From positions 60,300,837-60,364,836 of the forward strand of contig OZ024747.1 in the NCBI GenBank assembly GCA_964016885.1: DNA of 64,000 bases, in the 5' to 3' direction. Within the stretch, counting starts at the first letter, position 1. Every line of letters begins with the position of its first letter. Below the pieces are notes generated by a model. That model was not told where the DNA came from. It worked only from the letters and a program-made list of their open reading frames with translations, and made no database searches. The translations under genes and the position numbers were made by a program. The DNA is from Eledone cirrhosa. Taxonomy: Eukaryota > Mollusca > Cephalopoda > Octopoda > Eledonidae. Shown here piece by piece: positions 9,994 through 21,099 of the stretch.

Positions 9994-10751
9994 AAAAAAT
10001 TTAAAAATATCCAGACATATTCGAGGCGTAGAAAACCCTATGTTTTAATGTATTAGTATTTATAAAACTTACACTACACTGTAAATATCAGTATTCCTGA
10101 ATGAAACAAGTATTCACAATGTGTGAAAATTCATTATCTTATGTTTAGTTTTAAAAATTCATATGTCTATGTGACAGCTACAAATCTCAATGTCAATCCA
10201 ACTGATTCACTCCGCAAACTCTAAATTATCGGAAAACATTCTCAATGTGGTATAAAAATTTGAGCGTATTATTATTCTTGCGATTACTCTACGAGATTAT
10301 CTATCAAGCAGAAATAGAGAGCAGATTTCAATATACTAATCGAAAATATATATTATATTATAAACAAAGATAACAATAATAATAATAATAAGTAAAAATA
10401 TAGAATAGAAAACTAAAAAAATATTACGAAAGAATATTACATAATAAAAAATATTGCATATTAAAAATACTACGTATTAAAAAATATTACGTATTAAAGA
10501 TTTACATATAAAAATTTACATATAAAAATATACATATAAAAATTTACATATAAAAATTTACATATAAAAATATATAAAAATATTTAAAAAAAAAATAAAA
10601 TAAAAATAAAAATATTATAGAATACTACAATACTAAAAGAATAAAAGTAAAAATAAAAATAAAAATAAAAATAAAAATAAAAATAAACCACAAAAAACAA
10701 CCCTTCAAAGTTAATTGACAATATATTGCCAAGTTCATATATCTCTCTATA
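9994..10751. other. Loop of the inverted repeat: AT-rich low-complexity DNA
   Basis: About 758 bp of single-copy sequence. It includes runs of 'atattacgtattaaaa' (10430-10500) and 'acatataaaaattt' (10503-10570), and (AAAAT)n around 10640-10690. No coding potential and no recognisable element. Confidence 0.7.
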
Positions 10752-10797
10752 TCTCTCTATATCTCTCTATATATCTCCCTTACATTAATACTTGAGC

Positions 10798-10832
<35 letters not shown>

Positions 10833-11300
10833 ATGCATCATTGATACACTTACTCAAAATGACCTCCCACTACCTAATTTTCTATATATATATGTATCTA
10901 TCTCTATTTCCTCTCTCTCTATATATATATATATCTTTCTGTCTCTTTACATGAAGCTCTTCACTTTATCTATTTTTCCATCTCTCTATTTTGTTCCATG
11001 CATTTCTTCTTTTTCTTTTTCTTCTTTTTCTTCCTTTTCTTCGTTTTGTCTTTCTTTCTTTCGTTTTTCCCTCTTTTCTTTCTCTCTTTCTTTCTCTCTG
11101 TATTTTCACTGCTAGCGTAAACCTCTTCAAATGAAGTTGATGTTTATTACGGTATGTCGAATATATTTATCTATAAAACTGTTTATATTGTATTTTGTCT
11201 GATGAAGGCATAGCATATTGTTAATATGATATCCCCGAAATATATATAATGAAATAAATATGGTTTTATAAATATAGTTTTCCATTTATTTAATATTGTA
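10752..11300 (-). repeat. Right arm of the ~550-bp inverted repeat
   Basis: Reverse complement of 9439-9993. On the plus strand it ends with TCTGATGAAGGCATAGC (about 11200) and 'ccatttatttaatattg'. The match stops at 11300, where the left side runs into (TA)n. The sequence just outside this arm (11290-11365) has a relative on the opposite strand at 29087-29160. Confidence 0.9.
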
Positions 11301-11387
11301 AATATACTCCAAATATTTGTCGAGTGCTTTTATATCAGTTATAAATATTTACTAGTTGTAACCCAACAATTTTAAATATAACTTTAC

Positions 11388-11394
<7 letters not shown>

Positions 11395-11430
<36 letters not shown>

Positions 11431-11540
11431 CATATCTTATATTATTTATACTCCAGTCCTACAAACTGTAGAGTGCTACTTATCCGATATTTGCATTGCT
11501 TTATTGTGCTACAATAAAACTCACCTGCTACATATATGTT

Positions 11541-11571
<31 letters not shown>

Positions 11572-11590
11572 TTATATACATGTATGTATG
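11395..11590. repeat. Two (TA)n runs around a short unique segment
   Basis: (TA)n at about 11385-11427 and 11535-11590. The DNA between them is unassigned. Confidence 0.8.
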
Positions 11591-11599
11591 TATGAATGA

Positions 11600-11885
11600 A
11601 GTGGAGGCACGTGGCCTAGTGGTAACAGTGTTGGACTTACGATCATAATGTTGTGGGTTCGATTCCTGGGCTGTGTTGTGTTCTTGAGCAAGACACTTCA
11701 TTTCACGTTGCTCCAGTATACTCAGTTGAAAATGTGTACCAGCAATAGCTGGAAGTTTAACTCTGCGATGGACTGGCGTCCTGTCCAGGGGGGAGTCTTG
11801 TACTCTGTCGCTTCATGCCATGAAACCGAGATAAGCACCGGCCAAATGAGCCTTCTGGCTTAAGACAGACTTTAGATTTTTTTTT
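11600..11885 (+). mobile_element. tRNA-derived SINE family V
   Basis: Box A-like GTGGCCTAGTGGTAACAGTG (about 11611) and box B-like GGGTTCGATTCCTGG (about 11655) are present. A 'gagcaagacacttcatttcacgttgctcc' body shared with families II and IV follows. Then comes a private 3' part ('gcgatggactggcgtcctgtcc', 'aagcaccggccaaatgagcc') ending in a T-rich run. Only one copy occurs in the window. Confidence 0.75.
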
Positions 11886-12335
<450 letters not shown>

Positions 12336-12339
12336 CCAA

Positions 12340-12376
12340 ATACAAGGGAAACGGATGTTAAATGATGAGGACAGGC
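12340..12376 (+). mobile_element. Remnant LINE/SINE 3' tail
   Basis: 'caagggaaacggatgttaaatgatgagg' resembles the common tail 'gcagggaaaagcggacgttaaatgatgatg'. Only the last ~30 bp remain, between the TA block and a (GT)n run (12385-12455). Confidence 0.5.
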
Positions 12377-12639
12377 ATACACACGTGTAGTGCGTGTGTG
12401 TGTGCGTATATGTGTGTGTGTGTATGTGTGTGCGTATATATGTGTGTGTGTATAATTTGTTCCATAATATTTTATTGAATAATCTAAACTGAATATTCTT
12501 CAATGTCTTCAGTTGTCCATAAATATATTTTGTTGGTGATTTATATTCATTTATTGGAATTAACCCTTTCAATTTCTAAACACAAGTTTTTTTTTACATA
12601 AATTAACATTTTATTCCTTTGCATTAGCACACATGTATA

Positions 12640-12653
12640 GATGTGTGGATAGG

Positions 12654-12721
<68 letters not shown>

Positions 12722-13010
12722 TGTATGTGAGAGGGAGAGAGATGTGTGGGTGTGAGTGAGAGAGGTATGTGTAGGAGTGAGAGAGAGTGGTGTGTGTGTT
12801 TGAGAGAGAGAGAGAGGTTGTATGTGAGAGGGAGAGAGGTGTGTGTGTGTGTGTGAGAGAGGTATGTGTGTGTGTGTATGAGTGAGAGAGAGAGAGAGAG
12901 TGGTGTGTGTGTGTTTGAGAGAGAGAGGTGCATGTGAGAGAGAGAGAAAGAGAGGTGCATGTGAGAGAGAGAGAGAGAGGGGTGTATGTGTGTGAGAGAG
13001 ATTGAAAGGG
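12640..13010. repeat. (GA)n/(GT)n minisatellite-like tract
   Basis: Alternating GAGAGA and GTGTGT blocks with a loose 'gagagagaggtgtgtgtg' unit and the phrase 'ggttgtatgtgagaggga' repeated. The apparent Ser/Leu/His/Thr frames on the minus strand are repeat translations. Confidence 0.9.
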
Positions 13011-13092
13011 GGGAGTAAATATGTAAAAATAGAATACACTTTTGTTACAAACAAACTCCTACACCTATTATTCACAATCAAGATTAACTTTT

Positions 13093-13185
13093 AGTAGGAC
13101 TGGTGGCTTTCGGATTAGAGCATTGGGCTGGGTGGTGTGTTGTGTCCTTGAGCAAGACACATTATTTCATGCTGTTCCAGTAGTC
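13093..13185 (+). mobile_element. Degraded SINE head
   Basis: 'ggtggctttcggattagagcattgggctgg...gtccttgagcaagacacattatttcatgctgttcc' keeps part of the head and the shared 'gagcaagacac.ttatttca' body of families II-V. The box B region is deleted. Confidence 0.55.
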
Positions 13186-13424
13186 AGAACCTATATCTTC
13201 TACTCCATTAATAATATTGAAAGCTCTACTAAGAGAACAAATGATCTGTTGCTTCTCGTTTCTCCACACCAGATGAGATCAAGCTATCCTCTTTTTTTAT
13301 GTACCATGGATTCACTAAGGGATTTAGATTCCCATGAGCTGCGAGCAGACACACTCTGCCTTCTTCCTATGAGACAGTTGCAATTAACTGATGTCTTCGA
13401 CGTATTTTAACTAGCTCATAGTAG

Positions 13425-13425
13425 T

Positions 13426-13456
<31 letters not shown>

Positions 13457-13457
13457 T
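13425..13457. repeat. (GT)n followed by a poly-G run
   Basis: TGTGTGTG followed by about 17 G bases, then TTATATG. Long poly-G is rare in this AT-rich window. Confidence 0.9.
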
Positions 13458-13617
13458 TATATGTGTGTGAAGTTCATATTCTCAGCATTTATGTGGCCAA
13501 TTTTTGAAGCTGGAGGAGCTCATCAGCTTTTCAGGTCTGAACACAGTTGATTTCTCCCAGAGAAGGAGAGAGAAGAAATGAGAAAGAGATATAGAGGAAG
13601 AGTTGACCAACTCCAGT

Positions 13618-13901
13618 CAGGGCCAGATTTAATGGGGGTCAAAGGGGGCAATTGTCCTAGGCCCCCTGCAGTAAGGAGCCCCACCAGTGACCACCATAGC
13701 AATTGATTTGTGCCCTCAGCTGGGTTTTTTAGTGATAGGATGGTTTAAAGTTTTGAATTTAATACTTGTATGTATAACTTTTCAATTCCAATTACTTTCG
13801 CCAAGCTAACTTTGATATGTAAATTTGGCGGGGTTTGCTGTGTATTCTAATTTTTTGTGTATGAGGGGGGCCCCCCAAACCTGAACTCCCCCACCCCCAG
13901 G
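13618..13901 (+). mobile_element. hAT-like MITE, 'GGCCC' family, 3' end eroded
   Basis: It starts CAGGGCCAGATTTAATGGGG and follows the family to 'ggggccccccaaacctgaa'. The 3' terminus is replaced by 'ccccaggacaaatggatgttaaacagtaatgatgatgat', a LINE-type tail. It is therefore interrupted or fused at its right end. Confidence 0.7.
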
Positions 13902-13989
13902 ACAAATGGATGTTAAACAGTAATGATGATGATATATATATATGTATGTATGTATCCAATGATGTTGACTTGTTCTTCTTTTTGGTAAA

Positions 13990-14285
13990 TATCATCTTGG
14001 TTAAGAGAGTGGGACTGGCTTTGTGCAGTGCCTTTGCTCACTATAAAAGCTTCACGGTGCAGGCATTGCTTTATATCTGGAGATCTCTCTGCACTTTTCA
14101 TCACATGGTACCATGGGACCAGCACTATGTGTCAATAATTGTCACAAGTGTAGTGTTTGTACCAGAGTTTTCAATTCGCTGGCTGGACTAAAATGTTACA
14201 CTCGTTCAGCGCATCGGTAGGGGTTCTCCTACATGGATATAAAGTTGTGGTCGTACTCGAAAACGAGTTGGCAGCCACCATGTAT
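13990..14285 (+). mobile_element. LINE family C 3' end, second copy (finger damaged)
   Basis: Closely parallel to 6665-6957. The finger codons at about 14150-14220 read KCSVCTRVFNSLAGLKCYTR then SAHR. The first zinc-binding His has become Tyr, so the finger is broken. It ends in the same 3'UTR with a short (AT)/(ATGT) tail. The left flank is also a (TATG) run (13935-13955). Confidence 0.65.
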
Positions 14286-14299
14286 ATATATATATGTAT

Positions 14300-15110
14300 C
14301 ATATTCCACCTGGTTGTAGTGGGGCTGTTAATAGTGTTTCTGAAGAAGACTGCTGACTGAACACAGATTTCGAGACAAGAGATAGGTGGTAGCTTAACCA
14401 CTTCCATGCTAGTTGATGCATTGACCTCCAATGATCAATCAACCCTCTGAAACGACCATAAACAATGAACTAACTACCTACCTACATCTGACTACTGTCT
14501 TTTTTCCATTGTTCTAGGCACAAACTCACATATATTTATATATATTTATGTTTATCTAGTTTAGAATAAATACACCATAAGCCTGCATGTCATAAGAACC
14601 AAATAAATGTGTTAATGTCAGGAAGAGCATCTAGCTTTAAAACATTTTGTTTTATGTATACATTCCTTAGAGAGAGGGTTTCCTCTGTATGCTTGTGAGC
14701 ATGTATTCAAGAGAGAGTATGTATGAAATGTATAAGGTGGGCGAAGGGCAGTTTACTCTATCGATTTGTCTGTATAATTGTTGTGTGAAACAATAAAATA
14801 GTGTATATAGTGAAATACTTATATTGTTTGCCTGTTCAATTGTTACATCTCTAAGACTGGGGAAGTGCTACACAGTTTATTTCTGAGCTGTGATAAGATT
14901 TTATTATTGAAATAACTAAAGCACACATCAGAAGCTATCACAAAGAAAAAAGCCCAAACATTGCAATTCTTTGATGGAACTAATGGCCTTATTGATTAGC
15001 TGGCAAACATTAGATAAATTATTGAATATTGATAAAATAATATCACAGAGAAGAAACAGAAACAAACAAAGCAAGAAAAAGAATTAGAAGAAGAAAACAG
15101 CCATTAGGAG
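14300..15110. other. Non-coding DNA, nothing recognised
   Basis: It contains a possible 'ttctgaagaagactgctgactgaacac' motif at 14338 and a small LINE 3'UTR scrap at 14608-14645 ('gtgttaatgtcaggaagagcatctagcttt'). Otherwise it is unassigned AT-rich DNA. Confidence 0.45.
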
Positions 15111-15112
15111 TG

Positions 15113-15393
15113 AATTTCCTTAATTTGAATATTTTCCTGGCAGAACAGAACAGCAAAGGTTTGTGTCTGTCTGTGTGTGTAAGGGAGAGACAGTGAGAGA
15201 GAGGGGAAGAGGAATGTGCCATAAGAAAAAAAGTGTAATATATATTAATGTTTTGTATATGGAATTTCCTTAATTTTGATATATTCCTAGCTGAACAGTG
15301 TAGGAACTGCTTCTACATATGTATGCGTATGTGTGCATGTGAGAGCAAGAGAGAGAGAGAGTCATAAAGTGAGAGATCAAATGGGAGAGAAAG

Positions 15394-15477
<84 letters not shown>

Positions 15478-15542
15478 ATATACACACACACACACAGAGT
15501 GAGTGAGAGACAGTGAGAGATCAAACAGGAGAGAAAGGCAGA

Positions 15543-15606
<64 letters not shown>

Positions 15607-15664
15607 CACACACACAGAGAGTGAGTGAGAGACAGTGAGAGATCAAACAGGAGAGAAAGGCAGA

Positions 15665-15728
<64 letters not shown>

Positions 15729-15915
15729 CACACACACAGAGAGTGAGTGAGAGACAGTGAGAGATCAAACAGGAGAGAAAGGCAGATATCTCCCTCTCTC
15801 TCTCTATATATATATATAAATATATTTATATATATAATGAGAGAGAGAGAGAGGGGGGAGGGTATATGCTGTTAAAAAAAAAATGGTAATATATATTAAT
15901 GTTTTGTATATGGTA
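15113..15915. repeat. ~120-bp tandem repeat (GA-CT-TA-CA composite unit)
   Basis: Four units, each reading 'gtgagagatcaaacaggagagaaaggcagatctctc', (CT)n, (TA)n, (CA)n, start near 15370, 15510, 15630 and 15750. The later units are ~120 bp apart. The array is bracketed by two copies of 'aatatatattaatgttttgtatatgg' (15237 and 15889). Another short duplication, 'aatttccttaattt.ga', is at 15113 and 15263. Confidence 0.85.
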
Positions 15916-15929
15916 GAAGAAATGTTCGT

Positions 15930-16120
15930 AATCACCATTGTTAGCTATTATCTGCTCACTACAAGGCAAAGGCTTCCCCAAGCTGGTGCCAATTGTTCCT
16001 ATCCTGTGCCAGTTTCATCCATGTAACATCCATAAACATATTGATCTAATCTCTCTATTTCATCCTCTGTCTTCCCCCACATCCTCAGTAACATTTACAC
16101 TATACATTGAAGCCACAGGC
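15930..16120 (-). mobile_element. LINE C-terminus (RTE-like), antisense
   Basis: On the minus strand, about 16025-15955 reads TWMKLAQDRNNWHQLGEAFA followed by L and a stop. The pattern W-x4-AQDR-x2-W-x2-LGEAF is the usual C-terminal end of RTE-type non-LTR retrotransposon proteins. Upstream codons are frameshifted. It is a different family from A and B. Confidence 0.65.
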
Positions 16121-16284
16121 ATGGTTAAGCAATTTGCTTTGTAGCCACATAGTCATGGGTCTATTAAATCATATTCATTCTCAAATACCCAAACTTGATA
16201 AAACGTTTCTGTTCCATATGGAATGTTCCAGACAACTGCCATATCTAGGGCTTGTGTAGACCACAGATTCCTAGTCCATATCGT

Positions 16285-16640
16285 GCCAGGTTAAGTAGCT
16301 AAGAGTGTTCTTCGGTTCATGGTCGTAAAGTCATAAGTTTGATTCCAAGAAGCACATTATGTCCTTGAGCAGGATACTTTATTTCACATCACTCCAGTCC
16401 TCTCAGTTGGCACAAAAATGACATTCTACCTATAATTCAAATGGTCAGCCATCATATACACTGTTTTATACTGAATCACTTTAGTAATTATATTAGAGAT
16501 ATGTATGTTTATGGAATGTTCAGCCACTTGCACATTAATTTCACGAGCAAGGCAGTTTCATTGATCAGATCAGCTGGAACATTTGTTGAGAGAACTGAGG
16601 CTGGTTCAACAACAATATATTTCTTTATTGTCGTTAATAT
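16285..16640 (+). mobile_element. SINE family III with conserved central domain
   Basis: The head is tRNA-like ('gttaagtagctaagagtgttc', box B-like CATAAGTTTGATTCCAAG), followed by 'gagcaggatactttatttcac'. The central part 'ggaatgttcagccacttgcac...aatttcacgagcaaggcagttt' and 'gatcagatcagctggaac' is shared with 42695-43005 and, more worn, with 17010-17200. A conserved middle domain shared by SINEs with different heads is known from cephalopod and other mollusc SINEs. I assign it by resemblance. Confidence 0.7.
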
Positions 16641-17009
16641 GTAATAAACCTGGCCATTACTAATCAATACTGCTGTTATATCTGGTGTATCAACAAGAAA
16701 GAAGATAATTTCAGTACCACTTACATAAAATATTACAAGAAACAATGATGATGTTGATGACAATAATATGTATACATTAATTTATTGAAAAGTGACTCGA
16801 AAAGTTCTATTTCTTTACTGCACTACTTCTGTTTCTTTAGTTAAGAAATCGTTGAATGCTCTGGCAATTTCTTAACCAAAAGAAACAGACCTAGTGTAGT
16901 AAGAGCCAGTTTTCAATAAATAAATATGCTATGTTTACTTGAAGCAAGTCTACTATAAGAAGATATTCAGGTGTAATACTTTGCAATGTTATGGTTTGAA
17001 AGACTGTTA
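16641..17009. other. Non-coding DNA with short inverted repeat
   Basis: The sequence around 16810-16850 ('ctactgcactacttctgtttctttagttaagaaat') and 16868-16900 ('atttcttaaccaaaagaaacagacctagtgtagtaagag') pair imperfectly as a ~35-bp hairpin. Nothing else recognised. Confidence 0.5.
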
Positions 17010-17200
17010 GATAGATTATACCTATAATTGAAAGGGACAGCCATATCATGCTCTATGTTACACTGAATCTCCCTTAGAATTATATTTAGAGAATATATGG
17101 CCATAGACTGCTCAGCCACTTACATAGTAATTTGATTGAGCGGGCTGTCATCATTGAAACTGACAGCAGTCAATTCTGTTAAATACTGTGGTTAGCATAC
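17010..17200 (+). mobile_element. SINE family III, worn copy
   Basis: 'cctataattgaaagggacagcc', 'gactgctcagccacttacatagtaatttgattgagcgggctgtc' follow the central domain of the copies at 16285 and 42695. The head is lost. Confidence 0.6.
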
Positions 17201-17204
17201 TAAA

Positions 17205-17590
17205 GCTATTTTACTAGTTAGTGTGGTTAGTATGGTTAGTATACTAGTTAGTGTGATAAGTAAACTAGCTACTGTGGTTAGTATACTAAAACTATTTTAC
17301 TAGTTAGTATAGTTAGTATACTAGTTAGTGTGGCTAGTATACTAGTTAGTGTGGTTGGTAAACTAGTTACTGTAGTTAGTATACTAACACTATTATACTA
17401 GTTAGTGTGGTTAGTATACAAGTGAATGCGGTTAGTATACTAGTTAATGTGGTTAGTATACTAGTTAATGTGTTTAGTATACTAATTAATGTGGTTAGTA
17501 TACTAGTTAATGTGGTTAGTATACTAGTTAATGTGGTTAGTATACTAGTTAATGTGGTTAGTATATGAAATGGTGTTGTTAGTATACTAA
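17205..17590. repeat. 21-bp minisatellite (GTTAGTATACTAGTTAATGTG)
   Basis: About 16 units of GTTAGTATACTAGTTAATGT plus G. The left third is divergent and contains a double unit ('actaaaactattttactagttagt'). The right third (17440-17560) is nearly uniform, which suggests recent growth from that side. Confidence 0.9.
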
Positions 17591-17877
17591 AACAACATAA
17601 CCAGGATGAAATACATCAAGAAAAATACATTTTCAATGTGAATATTCATTTTATTTAATTTTAATTTTATTTTATATCAACTTTTTTAAAAACTATTTTT
17701 AATTCAATATTTATTAATTTATTTATTATTAAAATAAATTTCCAATTTCCAGTACCACATTTCATATTTCATGTCAGTTGTGTGATCATTAATCTTTCCT
17801 ATATTATTACAGAGTAGCTTCTTGGTTCTTCATTTTACACAAAAAAAAACAAAAAACTGAATTTAAAAAAATAAACA

Positions 17878-17915
17878 CAGTAACAACAACAGCAGCAGCA
17901 GCAGCAGCAGCAGCA
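17878..17915. repeat. (CAG)n run
   Basis: ACAACAACAGCAGCAGCAG... with about ten CAG units. Confidence 0.9.
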
Positions 17916-18177
17916 CTAAAATCAAACTAACAATAAAAACACTATAAAGAAAGACAACTAAATTACTATCACTAAAAACAACATTGATAGCTACAATATC
18001 TCCACCAATAATAACAACTACATCACCTCCATTAACAACACACCATAAACAACTCGACTCCAGTAAATGACAGGTATCTTTATTGACCCTGGAAAGATAG
18101 AAAGGGAAAGATTTAAATACATACTGCAAGGTATTTCTCTCAATAATCTTAGTATTCGGCCAACTCACTATAATAAT

Positions 18178-18377
18178 GGTTTCTGATTTAGGCACAATGC
18201 CAGCAATTTTGTGGGGAGGGGAAAGTCAATTAAATCGACCCTAGTGCATTACTGGTACTTTATTTATCGATCATGTAAGGATGAAAGGCACAGCAAACCT
18301 TGGCAAGATTTGAACTCAGAAAGCAAAGGGCCATAATTCTATGCTGCAAAGCAGGGTGTTTGACGCTCTAACAATAC
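18178..18377 (-). mobile_element. SINE family I, antisense, older copy
   Basis: Reads 'tttctgatttaggcacaatgccagcaatttt' through 'gtaaggatgaaaggca' to 'tgacgctctaacaatact'. It carries the extra 'ggggaggggaaagtcaattaaatcgaccctagtg' variant also seen at 47615. Its head is interrupted by the next SINE. Confidence 0.85.
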
Positions 18378-18378
18378 T

Positions 18379-18565
18379 TGTTTCTACTTTAGGCACAAGG
18401 CCAGCAATTACCCAGTGCATTACTGGTACTTTATTTTATCGACCCCGTAAGGATGAAAGGCAAAGTCAACCTCGGCGAGATTTGAACTCAGATCGTAAAG
18501 GGACGTAACTATGCTTGAAAGCATGGCGTCCGACCCTCTACCGATACTGCCAATCCACCGCCCTA
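18379..18565 (-). mobile_element. SINE family I, antisense, full length, nested with 11-bp TSD
   Basis: Complete from 'gtttctactttaggcac' to 'gccaatccaccgccct'. The 11-mer CTAACAATACT occurs on both sides (18368-18378 and 18563-18573). This is a target-site duplication and shows insertion into the head of the neighbouring SINE at 18178. Confidence 0.9.
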
Positions 18566-18597
18566 ACAATACTAATGCTGGTTGATGTGGTGGTAGT

Positions 18598-18601
18598 AGC
18601 C

Positions 18602-18651
<50 letters not shown>

Positions 18652-18716
18652 GATGATGATGATGATGGTGATGATAATGGTGATGATGATGATGATGGTG
18701 ATGAATAAATAGAACA
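18598..18716. repeat. (ATG)n/(GTG)n trinucleotide array
   Basis: ATGATGATG with GTG and ATA variants, about 115 bp. Confidence 0.9.
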
Positions 18717-18719
18717 AAT

Positions 18720-19330
18720 TTTTAAGATAAACTTTGTCTCAGTGCCCACCAAATAACATTTCTTATATTTGTCTTAGGAAGAATTAGTAATTAAAAAAAT
18801 TGGTTTTGTGCAGAATAACGGCAGGAGAGAGCTAGAGAGCTAGAGAGCACGTGTAGAAGACTGAAGTGGCCTGGTCTGGCTTTTTAAGGTAGCAGAAATT
18901 TGAGGTCGAAAGGTGGATAAGATTTAGTATTTTGTTTCATTATATTTTTGCAATAGAAATTCTAGCAGATCACATGATGGATTGTGTGACGTGAAGAATG
19001 GCTTGTGGTTACACTCTGAGCGTATAACATTTGAGTTATGCAAATAATTAAAGAGCTGGAAAAATGAATGTGATTTTAACTGCGAGACTTGACAATGATT
19101 AATAGACGGCATGGAGTATGGAAGAAGTGAAGAAATGGAACTGTCAGTAATTTCTTTAGACACAAATAAAGCCGAATAAATGGAATTCTATTTGTATTTC
19201 ATTTGTATTTCAATTTATTTTATTTTGTTTTATTTTTTTTTTTTTTGGTTAGGAAGGCTCTTGAAAATAGTTTAAATATTTGAAATGGTAATATTAAAAT
19301 TTCTACTTGAAATATTAATGTGTGTACATA
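18720..19330. other. Non-coding DNA, nothing recognised
   Basis: It contains a tandem 'gagagctagagagctagagagc' (18826-18847) and a poly-T run (19226-19246). No element recognised. Confidence 0.4.
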
Positions 19331-19364
19331 GATAGAAAATAAATACACACATCTATACATACTA

Positions 19365-19407
19365 ATATATATATAATTATATTTTTGTATGTGTTGTGTG
19401 TATATTA

Positions 19408-19439
<32 letters not shown>

Positions 19440-19545
19440 AGGATACAAACATATATAAATACATAGTCATAAGCATGCAAACATACACACACACATATAT
19501 ATATATACACACACACACATACACTCACACATATGGACTCATACA
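19365..19545. repeat. (TA)/(TG)/(CA) microsatellite block
   Basis: A loose mix of TATATA, TGTGTG and ACACAC runs with unique DNA between. Confidence 0.75.
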
Positions 19546-19796
19546 TGTACTTAAATTGGTGTTGCATTAAGTGTTTCGTTTCAATGCTACAATATAATAG
19601 AGAGTATATCTGTAGATATTTAGCCAGCCCTGTATTTAATGTCTTTACATAAAATCTCTCGAAGGATGTTCTATTTAATGACATGCTGTTTACATCTGTC
19701 TATACACACAGTGTTGACTAAAAATGTACAGATATATGCTGCAACACTGTACGGCATACACACATATAATCATACAAGTTTATATATATTATAAGA

Positions 19797-19987
19797 TGGC
19801 GGTGGATTGGCAGTATCAGCAGAGGGTCAGACACCATGATTTGTAGCATAGTTACGTCGTTTTATGATCTGAGTTCAAATCCCGCCAAGGTTAACTTTGC
19901 CTTTCATCCTTACAGGGTCGATAAAATAAAGCACCAGTAATGCACTGTGATAATTGCTGGCCTTGTGCCAAAAGTAGAAACAATTAT
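19797..19987 (+). mobile_element. SINE family I, full length
   Basis: Head GGCGGTGGATTGGCAGTATC, box B-like GAGTTCAAATCCCGCCAAGG, body 'tttcatccttacagggtcgataaaataaagcaccag', tail 'aaaagtagaaacaattata'. It is preceded by a (TA)-rich run. Confidence 0.9.
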
Positions 19988-19999
19988 ATATATATACAC

Positions 20000-20470
20000 A
20001 TATATATCTGGGGACTGTCTGCTATCAATATAACACCATATTAGTAGGCCGTCCCTGAATCCAATATCTTCTATTCTATGTTTGGGTTCAAAGTAATCCT
20101 GCTACATAATTCTGCAAATAACACCTGATGGGACCACCTAGTATTTTGTCATAATCCAATGATAGAGCTGGGTCATCGAAATATGTATAGTGTTTACGCA
20201 GAATTAAAATTCTAAAGTAAATTTTCCAGTCTGGCCCTCTGTTGTTGTTTTAATGTATATTATATATAGGGAGCAGCTGCTGTTAGGGCAAGACGTGTTT
20301 TCTTGGGCTCTGCTAGAGTCAGCAGCAACACACAACCACGTGTTGCTACACACACACAAGAGGAAAGAGAAAATTTAAAATTTATGAGACCAATAGAGAT
20401 ATGTACATTTATATATTTATATCTAGATATTGCTATTATCATTTACAGTCCCTCTGTGTTTAATGTATGT
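20000..20470. other. Non-coding DNA, nothing recognised
   Basis: Overlapping small frames on both strands at about 20260-20566 show no domain features. A short palindromic phrase 'cacacaaccacgtgttgc' is the only local structure. Confidence 0.4.
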
Positions 20471-20480
20471 TCATTAGTAT

Positions 20481-20790
20481 ATGTGTTGTTATTTCTGCTT
20501 GCATTTTGCATATATCTATATATATGCTTGCGTGGACCCCTCTCAAAAATTCGTTGGATTTTCTAATTGGATACCCTAACACTGGATACCAACACTGAAT
20601 ACACCTGAACTTCTACCAGGAAATCTTTCGTTGTCATTTCTGCTTGCATTTTACATATATAGATATATATATCAATGGTTGCGTGGACCCCTCTTAAAGA
20701 TTCGTTGGATTTTCTAATTGGATACCCCGAAACTGGATACCAATTACTGAATACACCTGAACTTCTACCAGGAAATCTTTCATATCAGTG
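20481..20790. repeat. Tandem duplication of a ~151-bp unit
   Basis: Two units share 'ttctgcttgcatttt.catatat', 'gcgtggacccctct', 'ttcgttggattttctaattg' and 'gaatacacctgaacttctac'. Landmarks at 20530 and 20681 set the spacing at 151 bp. They differ at about a dozen sites. Origin unknown. Confidence 0.85.
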
Positions 20791-21099
20791 AAAATTTTCT
20801 TTTCTTTGCTTCATATATATATATTATATATACTTGTCCGCCATTGCAAAAGGCCATCAATTCAAAATTTTGAAGAGAGAGGAAAAGAGAGAAGTGATCT
20901 ATGAACTTGTAACATCTCACTGATCCCCCCGTCACCACAATAACAATAACGCCTACACTCGCTCCCCACCATCACCACATTACTCTAAGGTCGCTGTCCT
21001 GTCCCCTGTTGACATACTGCTGACTCTCTTTTGATGTATGTATGTGTATATACATATGTGTATGTGTGTGTATATGTATATCTCAGTGGATGCGACCAG

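Noticed and set aside
13042..13410. 122-aa plus-strand frame at 13.0-13.4 kb
   Set aside because: It runs through a degraded SINE head. No domain or codon structure of a host gene.
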